Source: Zoogloeaceae bacterium (GTDB lineage: Bacteria > Pseudomonadota > Gammaproteobacteria > Burkholderiales > Rhodocyclaceae). Taken from it: 17,659 nt of DNA. The stretch is from contig JAISLJ010000195.1 of NCBI GenBank assembly GCA_031290955.1, positions 1 to 17,659 on the forward strand. Reading direction: 5' to 3'. The position numbers and the translations under genes were made by a program. This document shows, piece by piece, positions 7,063 through 12,669 of this stretch. The stretch's first letter is position 1. Each line of letters opens with the position of its first letter. Below the pieces are notes generated by a model. The model was not told the origin of the DNA. It saw only the letters and a list, made by a program, of their open reading frames with translations, and ran no database searches.

Positions 7063-7093
7063 ATGATACGGCAAGGAAAAAGAAGCGCGTCAA
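7063..7093 (-). promoter_or_regulatory. Candidate pepN promoter
   Basis: On the minus strand TTGACG (7093-7088) and TATCAT (7068-7063) match the sigma70 boxes 5 of 6 each, with a long 19-bp spacer. The predicted start lies about 30 nt upstream of the pepN ATG. The spacer length lowers confidence. Confidence 0.45.
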
Positions 7094-7132
7094 CAGAAAC
7101 ATCATTCCACCCCGCTTCCATGTTGTGTTTTG

Positions 7133-7163
7133 GTCCTGGCGGACAGCGATTGCCCTGCGGGCG
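7133..7163 (+). repeat. 31-bp repeat copy in the pepN/protease divergent spacer
   Basis: GTCCTGGCGGACAGCGATTG followed by CCCTGCGGGCG. It matches the reverse complement of 2530-2560 with two differences. It sits between the pepN promoter and the promoter of the protease gene. Confidence 0.8.
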
Positions 7164-7224
7164 TCGGCGATACCGCTGTTTTGTCGTTGGCAGAATCAAT
7201 TCCTGCGACGAACTTCCTGATATA

Positions 7225-7233
7225 TGGCATAAT
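7225..7233 (+). promoter_or_regulatory. Extended -10 promoter for the aspartic protease gene
   Basis: TGGCATAAT at 7225-7233 fits an extended -10 (TG-N-CATAAT; 5 of 6 hexamer matches). No good -35 is seen at 17 bp, which is usual for extended -10 promoters. It lies 33 nt upstream of the ATG at 7267, with GGAGAAGG (7251-7258) between. Confidence 0.5.
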
Positions 7234-7266
7234 CCGCACAATCTTTCACCGGAGAAGGTGGCGAAC

Positions 7267-7968
7267 ATGGCAATGAAGCATTCGTGGGGAAGCTGGAGGG
7301 CCTGGCGGTTTTGCTGCAAGGTTCTGTTTTGGGCAGGCATCTCCCTGTGGGCGGGACATATCGGGGCGGAGGACGATCCCGCCAACGTGGAACTGGTCGG
7401 CGTCATGGGGGGAAGCAAGGCGATCCTGGCCATTGATGGCGCGGCGCCGCGCACTATGTCTCCCGGGCAGGTGTATCGGGGCGTCAAGCTGGTTTCCGTG
7501 CGGGAGAACAGCGCCACGGTCACGATCAACGGCAAGCCCCGTACCGTGCGCATCGGCCAGAATCTGGTCATGGGCGCTCCTGCTGGCAGCGAATCCGGCG
7601 CTACGGCCGTCATCATGAAGGATACCAACGGGCATTTCCAGACCAGCGGCAGCATCAACGGCCATGGTGTGAAATTTCTGGTCGATACGGGTGCTACGTC
7701 GGTGAGTATGGGCGCGAGCGACGCCCAGCGGATGAAGCTGGATTTGAGCAAGGCCGAGCCGATCGCCAGCCAGACCGCCAATGGCGTAGTCAAGGTATTC
7801 AAGCTGAAGCTCCGCTCCGTCAAGGTGGGCGACATCGAGCTGCACGATGTGGATGGCGTCGTGCATCCGACGGTGAACATGCCGCAGGTGCTCCTGGGGA
7901 TGAGTTTTATCAGCCGCGTCCAGATGAAGCACGAGGGTGACATGCTGATATTCCGGCAGCGTTTCTGA
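7267..7968 (+). CDS. Secreted retropepsin-like clan AA aspartic protease (TIGR02281 type)
   Basis: 233-residue protein. An N-terminal Trp-rich hydrophobic segment (about 15-34, ending WAGHIGA) looks like a signal peptide or anchor. A beta-rich region (about 40-105) contains an SH3-like GxxRTVRIGQNL segment. The C-terminal retropepsin domain has the active-site FLVDTGATSVSM with Asp140, the flap region around residues 165-185, and the closing VLLGMSFISR (208-217). Only one catalytic Asp is present, so the active enzyme should be a homodimer, as in retropepsins. The ATG at 7267 has a strong ribosome site (GGAGAAGG, 8-nt gap). The Nudix gene starts 25 bp downstream and is probably cotranscribed. 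Substrate unknown; periplasmic action is inferred. Confidence 0.88.
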   Translation: MAMKHSWGSWRAWRFCCKVLFWAGISLWAGHIGAEDDPANVELVGVMGGSKAILAIDGAAPRTMSPGQVYRGVKLVSVRENSATVTINGKPRTVRIGQNLVMGAPAGSESGATAVIMKDTNGHFQTSGSINGHGVKFLVDTGATSVSMGASDAQRMKLDLSKAEPIASQTANGVVKVFKLKLRSVKVGDIELHDVDGVVHPTVNMPQVLLGMSFISRVQMKHEGDMLIFRQRF

Positions 7969-7993
7969 GCAATCCGGAGCAAAAATTCTGGTC

Positions 7994-8575
7994 GTGCCGC
8001 CCCTCCGCGCCCCTGATGATCTGAAGCGCGTCCTGCTCCCGGAGCCGCCGCAGCCTGACAGGGAAATGGAGCAGGGAAGCATCCTGGCGGCAGTTCTTTT
8101 CCCACTGGTTCCGCGCCCTGAAGGCGTCCAGGTACTTTTGACCCGGCGCACCGAGCATTTGCGGGATCATCCCGGGCAGATCAGTTTTCCCGGCGGGCGC
8201 ATGGAGCCGGAAGATGCTTCGCCACGCCACGCCGCTTTCCGGGAAGCCTTCGAGGAAATCGGCCTGCCTGTGGAACATCCGGCGCTCCTGGGCTACCTGC
8301 CCGCATACCTGACCGTGACGGGCTTCCTGGTCTATCCTGTCGTCGCGTGTGTCGCCCCGCCCTTCACCCTGCGGCTGGATCGCTTCGAGGTGGCCGAAGC
8401 CTTTGAGGTTCCGTTCGCTTTCCTGATGAATCCTGCCCATCACCGCGAGGAAAGCCGGATGTACAAGGGGATCCGTCGCGCCTACCACGTCATCCAGTAC
8501 CGTGAGCATTCGATCTGGGGCGCGACGGCGGGCATCATTCTCTCCTTGCACCAGCGACTGGCAGGGAAAATTTGA
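7994..8575 (+). CDS. CoA pyrophosphatase-type Nudix hydrolase (NudL/YeaB family)
   Basis: 193-residue Nudix enzyme expected to split CoA or oxidised/acyl-CoA into phosphopantetheine and 3',5'-ADP. The CoA-specific signature LLTRRTEHLRDHPGQISFPG (48-67) runs directly into the Nudix box: Gly68, Asp74, then REAFEEIG (83-90). The spacing and the Asp at the first acidic position match what I recall of E. coli NudL, so this is a family trait rather than a defect. The start is uncertain: GTG at 7994 is the first conventional codon, but GGAG at 7976-7979 is 14 nt away and would suit the in-frame CTG at 7988 or ATT at 7985 better. It lies 25 bp after the protease stop, so cotranscription is likely. 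Confidence 0.9.
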   Translation: MPPLRAPDDLKRVLLPEPPQPDREMEQGSILAAVLFPLVPRPEGVQVLLTRRTEHLRDHPGQISFPGGRMEPEDASPRHAAFREAFEEIGLPVEHPALLGYLPAYLTVTGFLVYPVVACVAPPFTLRLDRFEVAEAFEVPFAFLMNPAHHREESRMYKGIRRAYHVIQYREHSIWGATAGIILSLHQRLAGKI

Positions 8576-8709
8576 AATCGTGATGATGCTGTTGTCCCGC
8601 ACAGGGACTTCAACGAATCAAATACATATAAACAAATAAGAATAAGATCGTTCCACTCCTTCCCCGGATTTGCGTACAGTAGGCGCTCACCAATTTCTGG
8701 AGGATCACC
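8576..8709 (+). promoter_or_regulatory. Upstream control region of the sulfate-binding protein gene
   Basis: An A+T-rich, purine-biased block (about 8618-8650, with repeated AATAAG) is followed by TACAGT (8675-8680) as a possible -10 and a poor -35 (TTCCAC, 18-bp spacer). A weak core preceded by an A/T-rich activator-length tract suits CysB/Cbl-type activation of sulfate genes, but no defined operator can be shown. The ribosome site GGAGG is at 8699-8703. Confidence 0.4.
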
Positions 8710-9735
8710 ATGCAGTTCAACCATTTCAATCATTTCCGTCGTGGCTTGGTCGCTGTCGCCTTGGGAACGGCCTTGGGTCTTGTCGGGGGCAGCGCCTTTG
8801 CCGCCGATATCACCCTGCTCAATGTTTCCTACGATCCCACCCGCGAGTTGTACCAGGACTATAACGCCGCTTTTGCCAAGTATTGGAAGCAAAAGAGTGG
8901 CGATACCGTCACCATCAAGGCTTCCCACGGCGGTTCCGGCAAGCAGGGGCGTTCCGTGATCGACGGGCTGGAGGCGGATGTCCTGACCCTGGCCCTGGCC
9001 TATGACATTGATGCCGTCGCCAAGGCGGGCCTCCTGAAAGCTGACTGGCAGAAGAAGCTGCCCCTGAATGCCTCGCCCTACACATCGACCATCGTGCTGC
9101 TCGTGCGCAAGGGCAACCCCAAGAACATCAAGGATTGGGGCGACCTGGTGAAGCCGGGAATCGAGATCGTCACGCCGAATCCCAAGACTTCCGGCGGGGC
9201 GCGCTGGAATTACCTTGCGGCCTGGGGCTACGCCAAGCAGCTTCCCGGCGGCAATGACGCCAAGGCGCAGGAATTCGTGAAGAAACTCTTTGGCAACGTG
9301 AAGGTGCTGGATTCCGGCGCGCGCGGTTCAACCATCAGCTTTGTGGAGCGCGGCATCGGCGATGTCCTGATCGCTTGGGAAAACGAGGCCTATCTTTCCG
9401 TGAAGGAACTGGGGCCGGATAAATTCGATATCGTGACGCCTTCCGTCTCCATCTTGGCCGAGCCGCCGGTTGCCGTGGTCGACAAGATCGTGGACAAGCG
9501 CGGCACGCGCACGGTCGCCACGGAATACCTGAAATACCTCTATTCCCCCGAGGGTCAGGAAATTGCCGCCAAGAACTTCTACCGCCCCAGCGACAAGAAC
9601 GTGGCCGCGAAGTACGCCAAGCAGTTCGCGCCTGTAAAACTCATCACCATTGACGAGGTATTTGGCGGCTGGGCCAAGGCGCAGCAAACGCATTTCTCCG
9701 ACGGCGGCGTCTTCGACCAGATTTCCAGCAAATAG
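8710..9735 (+). CDS. sbp: Periplasmic sulfate-binding protein of an ABC transporter
   Basis: 341-residue precursor; the signal peptide (1-31, ending SAFA) leaves a mature protein of about 310 residues, as in enteric Sbp. It captures sulfate in the periplasm for a CysTWA-type importer. Family signatures: LLNVSYDPTRELY (34-47), SHGGSGKQGRSVIDGLEADV, TLALAYDIDA, the ligand loops KTSGGARWNYLAAW and DSGARGSTISF, and LIAWENEAYL with the sulfate-contacting Trp. The ATG at 8710 has GGAGG at a 6-nt gap. Two consecutive TAG stops end the frame. No cysT, cysW or cysA gene follows; a strong terminator lies 35 bp downstream, so the gene is monocistronic and must work with permease genes elsewhere. Thiosulfate binding (CysP-like) cannot be excluded. 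Confidence 0.95.
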   Translation: MQFNHFNHFRRGLVAVALGTALGLVGGSAFAADITLLNVSYDPTRELYQDYNAAFAKYWKQKSGDTVTIKASHGGSGKQGRSVIDGLEADVLTLALAYDIDAVAKAGLLKADWQKKLPLNASPYTSTIVLLVRKGNPKNIKDWGDLVKPGIEIVTPNPKTSGGARWNYLAAWGYAKQLPGGNDAKAQEFVKKLFGNVKVLDSGARGSTISFVERGIGDVLIAWENEAYLSVKELGPDKFDIVTPSVSILAEPPVAVVDKIVDKRGTRTVATEYLKYLYSPEGQEIAAKNFYRPSDKNVAAKYAKQFAPVKLITIDEVFGGWAKAQQTHFSDGGVFDQISSK

Positions 9736-9769
9736 TAGCGTTAGACATTTTCTTGTCTATCTCCGTCTC

Positions 9770-9796
9770 GGGAGGGTTTACCCCTCCCTCTTTTTT
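9770..9796 (+). terminator. Rho-independent terminator after sbp
   Basis: Perfect 7-bp stem GGGAGGG (9770-9776) / CCCTCCC (9782-9788) with loop TTTAC, then TCTTTTTT and, after GCG, another T7 run. It lies 35 bp after the sbp stop. Confidence 0.93.
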
Positions 9797-10052
9797 GCGT
9801 TTTTTTGAAGCGATCACACAGAAACTTTATTTCTTGGGTCACAACACCGTCCATCCAAAGCAAAAAGATATCCGGAATCCGGGGAAAAACCAAAGGTGGA
9901 AAGAATTCCCGTTGGCAAGGCCGCCGCATATTGAATAAAAGTGTTATCCTTATCGCCGTGTTCAATCCGGCCTGCCGCGACATCCTGTGTTCGCTGCCGC
10001 ACAGAACGGGCGTCCGTTCATTTCCACAAGTGTTCAAAATCAGGAGATTTCC
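9797..10052 (+). other. Leader/spacer upstream of the CigR-like gene
   Basis: A 256-bp A+T-richer spacer. It holds an isolated TCACA half-site (9814-9818), a TTGGCA at 9912-9917 with a poor -10 (AATAAA region, about 9934-9940), and the ribosome site AGGAG at 10042-10046. No small gene with convincing codon pattern and no defined RNA element was found. Confidence 0.4.
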
Positions 10053-10565
10053 ATGAAACATCGTATGATTCCCCGCTTCTTGCTGGCGTTGACCGTCAGT
10101 ATATTGACCTGTGCCGTGGCGCTGGCTGCGCCGCCGGGACAGGACAGGCACGAGCGCGACCATGATCGTGGCCGTCCCGCGCAACGCGCCGAACCCAATC
10201 GTCGTCCGCCTCCGCCGCCGCGTCGCGTCGCGCCCGCCCGCCGCGCCCCCGCGCCGACGTTCCATTTTGAAGATCGTCATCGCGGCAGTGCCCGGGATTA
10301 TTTCCGCCGCGAATATACGAAAGGCCGCTGCCCGCCCGGACTAACCCGCCGTGGCGCGGGTTGCGCGCCACGCGCCGCGCGCGCCTGGACGCGGGGACGG
10401 GTGTTGCCGCGCACGGTGGTCTATTACGAGGTGCCCGCGCCACTGATCGGCGCGTTGCCGCCGCCGCCGCGCGGACATCGCTATGTGCGCGTCGCGGGCG
10501 ATATCCTGCTGATCGCCATCGGCAGCGGTCTGGTGATCGACGCCATTCAGGATATCTTCGACTGA
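10053..10565 (+). CDS. CigR/RcnB-family secreted protein, Pro/Arg-rich
   Basis: 170 residues. Signal peptide 1-25 (ending ALA). A disordered, strongly basic Pro/Arg-rich linker follows (about 28-70). The conserved part begins at RDYFRREYTKGRCPPGL (81-97) with a second Cys at 104, then RGRVLPRTVVYYEVP and PPPPRGHRYVRVAGDILLI (136-154), and ends with a hydrophobic helix IAIGSGLVIDAIQDIF. This pattern matches the family that includes Salmonella CigR and, more loosely, RcnB; members are periplasmic or membrane-attached and their roles are poorly defined. The ATG at 10053 has AGGAG at a 6-nt gap. It stands alone, convergent with the gene at 10798. Family assignment is from memory of the C-terminal motif. 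Confidence 0.7.
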   Translation: MKHRMIPRFLLALTVSILTCAVALAAPPGQDRHERDHDRGRPAQRAEPNRRPPPPPRRVAPARRAPAPTFHFEDRHRGSARDYFRREYTKGRCPPGLTRRGAGCAPRAARAWTRGRVLPRTVVYYEVPAPLIGALPPPPRGHRYVRVAGDILLIAIGSGLVIDAIQDIFD

Positions 10566-10610
10566 AAACGCCAAGGCTTAGAAACTCGCGTCCGCGCCCA
10601 TTCCCTGTCA

Positions 10611-10637
10611 TTCCCTCCTTCCTGCGGGAGGAGGGAA
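10611..10637. repeat. Inverted repeat TTCCCTCCT / AGGAGGGAA
   Basis: Perfect 9-bp arms (10611-10619 and 10629-10637) around a 9-nt loop. It is preceded by TGTCA and followed by TTGATCCAGG, which resembles intergenic GTCATTCCC...GGGAATCCAG repeats of proteobacteria. There is no T-run, but it lies between two convergent genes and could limit read-through. Confidence 0.6.
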
Positions 10638-10797
10638 TTGATCCAGGATTGCCACTTTCCTGAATGGCAAGCAGGTCGTTGAAAAAATCATTTTCCTTGG
10701 CGTTGCCGCCTTGTATTTGTATCAACCAAACAAATGAAATCCCGCGTCTTTACCTGCCGGGCAAAAACCTTGCAGCAGGTCGGGGGAGTGTATCCGC

Positions 10798-11226
10798 TCA
10801 GGGATGAATCAGGCCCGGTTTGCGCTGGTTCAGTTTTTTCGCCTGCATCGAAGTAATGAGGATGCTGAAGTTTTCCCCACTTTTCAGGCGGAAGTGTGCT
10901 TTGAATGGGATGAAAAAAACCGGCCCCGCCGCCACGCCCAAAGACATCCCGATGATATTCAGTTTCATGGCAGTAACCAGAACGATCACGAAAAACGCCA
11001 CGAAATACAACACGAACGCCACGATGAACAGCAGCCACGGATTCTGGATCAAGCGCGGGATCACCTTGTCTCGATACTCCCATCTTGCGTCGGCGATGTC
11101 GTCAACGGCAAATGTCCTGACTTGGCTTCCCGCCTTGTTCGCAATGGAAAAGGAGAGGTCGTCGGCAATGAGCAAGGTGTGATCCCGCCCGAAATCCCCG
11201 GCAGCAATCTTGCATTTTATCGACAT
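10798..11226 (-). CDS. Uncharacterised two-helix membrane protein
   Basis: 142 residues; I do not recognise a family with confidence. The N-terminal 60 residues look beta-rich and soluble (DHTLLIADDLSFSIAN, then VRTFAVDDIADARWEYR). Two adjacent hydrophobic helices follow (about 62-87 and 89-109) with an almost direct turn between them, then a soluble basic tail with FRLKSGENFSILITSM. The arrangement of a small domain split by a helical hairpin recalls PH-like membrane proteins, but that is speculative. The ATG at 11226 has a good ribosome site (GGAGG about 10 nt upstream), and a TAGAAT promoter core lies at 11277-11272. It is downstream of, and co-directional with, the permease gene at a distance of 99 bp. 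Confidence 0.8.
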   Translation of the reverse strand: MSIKCKIAAGDFGRDHTLLIADDLSFSIANKAGSQVRTFAVDDIADARWEYRDKVIPRLIQNPWLLFIVAFVLYFVAFFVIVLVTAMKLNIIGMSLGVAAGPVFFIPFKAHFRLKSGENFSILITSMQAKKLNQRKPGLIHP

Positions 11227-11265
11227 GGTTTCTTTCCTCCAGAAGTGGTTTGCAGGCAGCTGAAG

Positions 11266-11282
11266 AGGCGCATTCTAGCGCA
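11266..11282 (-). promoter_or_regulatory. Probable promoter core TGCGCTAGAAT for the membrane-protein gene
   Basis: The minus-strand 17-mer TGCGCTAGAATGCGCCT is identical, except for one base, to the one upstream of folC. The -10 TAGAAT is at 11277-11272, 45 nt before the ATG. In this copy the core is also a GCGC...GCGC imperfect palindrome. The -35 region is weak. Confidence 0.45.
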
Positions 11283-11325
11283 TTACCGGGCTGCCGTTCG
11301 CCTCCCGAATGGCCTGCCGCAGGCT

Positions 11326-12138
11326 TCAGCCATGCCGCCACACCTTGATCGACGAGACGGCGAGAATGGCAGCCAAAAGCGGCGGTAGCGCGCCTTCCGG
11401 AACGATGCCCAGCAGATGTCCGCCGAGCCACGCGCCCAGGAGGGAACCCGCAGCCATCACGAGGACGAAGCGTTTGTTCTCTCGCAAGGCCACAAAACTG
11501 CCGTCCCGGCGATAGCGGGCGAAGCCGACGAGCAGGGTCGGCAGGCTGATCGCCAGCGAGAGGCTGCCTGCCAGCCGGATGTCCGCGCCGAACAGGAGCA
11601 TCAGGGTCGGGATGAGCAATTCGCCGCCCGCCACGCCCATCAAGGCCGCCACCACGCCAATGCCAAACCCGGCGGCCACGCCTGCCGCCATCTGTGCCGT
11701 GCCCGTCAACAGGGGCGCGCCAGCCACTCGCTCGTGCCCGATGAGCAAGAGCACAGCCATTCCCACCAGCAGCACGGCAAGGACGCGATACAAAGTCCGG
11801 CTTTTCATCCGGATGGCCCAGCCCGCCCCCAGCCAGGCGCCCAGGAGACTGCCCGCGAGCAGGTTCACGAGGATGGGCCACTGCGCGACAAGCGCCGCGA
11901 ACGGTACCGCCTCGGCGCGGAACAACAGGGCGGAGGCGACGACCACGAGACTCATCGCCTTGTTGAGGATGACTGCGGGCAAGGCGGCAAAGCCGAACAG
12001 GCCAATGAGGAGCGGCAAGCGAAATTCCGCCCCGCCCAGGCCAACCAGCCCACCCAGGGCGCCGATTGCGACGCCCCAGACCAGGGCGAGCAAGAGCCGC
12101 CCGCCGGATTCATCCTGTTGTGTGGAATGGGGGAACAT
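11326..12138 (-). CDS. TauE/SafE (TSUP) family permease
   Basis: 270-residue polytopic inner-membrane protein of the family that exports or imports sulfite, sulfoacetate, taurine-derived or other small anions. About eight hydrophobic segments are visible. An internal duplication is clear: GLGGAEFRLPLL (33-44) corresponds to GVAGGELLIPTL (168-179), and GSLLGAWLG occurs twice (96-104 and 231-239). The ATG at 12138 is taken as the start; the frame remains open to a TTG at 12180, but that lies in the terminator of the upstream cytochrome gene. The ribosome site is weak. It reads away from that terminator, so it probably has its own promoter or depends on read-through. The substrate cannot be inferred; the sulfur link to nearby sbp is only suggestive. 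Confidence 0.9.
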   Translation of the reverse strand: MFPHSTQQDESGGRLLLALVWGVAIGALGGLVGLGGAEFRLPLLIGLFGFAALPAVILNKAMSLVVVASALLFRAEAVPFAALVAQWPILVNLLAGSLLGAWLGAGWAIRMKSRTLYRVLAVLLVGMAVLLLIGHERVAGAPLLTGTAQMAAGVAAGFGIGVVAALMGVAGGELLIPTLMLLFGADIRLAGSLSLAISLPTLLVGFARYRRDGSFVALRENKRFVLVMAAGSLLGAWLGGHLLGIVPEGALPPLLAAILAVSSIKVWRHG

Positions 12139-12178
12139 GGGGAATGTCGCCTTGTGCGTTCTTGTACGTTTTGTCCGC

Positions 12179-12204
12179 AAAAAAGCCGACGGTTTGCCGT
12201 CGGC
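12179..12204 (-). terminator. Terminator after the cytochrome c gene
   Basis: Perfect 8-bp stem GCCGACGG/CCGTCGGC (12204-12185 on the minus strand) with tetraloop CAAA, followed by a six-T run (12184-12179). It lies 30 bp after the cytochrome c stop. The other side carries TTGTTTT, so it may also work on the plus strand. Confidence 0.92.
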
Positions 12205-12234
12205 TTGTTTTGTGCGGATTTGACGGGGAAGGAC

Positions 12235-12543
12235 TTACTTCAGCGTCAGAATCCATTTCACGAGGGTGGTGGCGTCCGCTTCGGAGACCGTTGCCTTGTT
12301 CGGCGTCATGGGAACATTCCCCCACACGCCAGAACCGCCTTCCAGCACCTTTTTCACCAGATTGGCAGTATCGGCAGGCTTGTATTTCGCCGCGACTTCC
12401 TTGTAGGCCGGGCCGATGATTTTCTTGTCAACAGCATGGCAGACCGTGCATCCCTTGGCCTTGGCCAAGGCTTCGTTGGCCTGTGCCTGTCCGGCCACGA
12501 CAAGGCTGGCAACGGCCAGCGCAATACGGATTGTCTTCTTCAT
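12235..12543 (-). CDS. Periplasmic cytochrome c, c551/c8 type
   Basis: 102-residue precursor; signal peptide 1-22 (ending QAQA) leaves about 80 residues, typical of small class I cytochromes that shuttle electrons to periplasmic reductases or oxidases. The haem site is CTVCH (Cys32, Cys35, His36), followed by KKIIGPAYKEVAAKY; the axial Met79 lies in GVWGNVPMTPN, and the C-terminal helix is TLVKWILTLK. Overall order and length match Pseudomonas cytochrome c551. AAGGAAG precedes the ATG by about 8 nt. The gene has its own promoter (12617-12589) and terminator, so although it lies downstream of the cyclase on the same strand it forms an independent unit. The redox partner is unknown. Confidence 0.95.
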   Translation of the reverse strand: MKKTIRIALAVASLVVAGQAQANEALAKAKGCTVCHAVDKKIIGPAYKEVAAKYKPADTANLVKKVLEGGSGVWGNVPMTPNKATVSEADATTLVKWILTLK

Positions 12544-12588
12544 TGCTCTCGCTTCCTTTGGGTTGTTATGGGAAAAACGCGAATCGAG

Positions 12589-12617
12589 ATGCTACTCCAG
12601 AAGCACGGGATTGACAA
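12589..12617 (-). promoter_or_regulatory. Sigma70-type promoter of the cytochrome c gene
   Basis: On the minus strand TTGTCA (12617-12612) is separated by exactly 17 bp from TAGCAT (12594-12589). The predicted start near 12582 gives a leader of about 40 nt before the ATG at 12543. This is the best canonical promoter in the window. Confidence 0.65.
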
Positions 12618-12669
12618 CGGCAAATCACTTTCCATCCGCGTCGTATGCCGGAATCGTGGAAGAAAAACA

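Noticed and set aside
4013..7066. Very long plus-strand open frame (1017 codons) antisense to pepN
   Set aside because: It is a shadow of a G+C-rich gene: pepN on the other strand has every family motif, and the antisense product shows no domain pattern and runs through intergenic repeats at its start.
8194..8266. Apparent loss of a catalytic Glu in the Nudix box
   Set aside because: The Asp and the extra residue match the CoA-specific NudL-type box, so this is a family trait and not inactivation.
9803..9818. Possible CRP site upstream of the CigR-like gene
   Set aside because: Only the TCACA half matches; the other half is TTTTG, so it is indistinguishable from chance.
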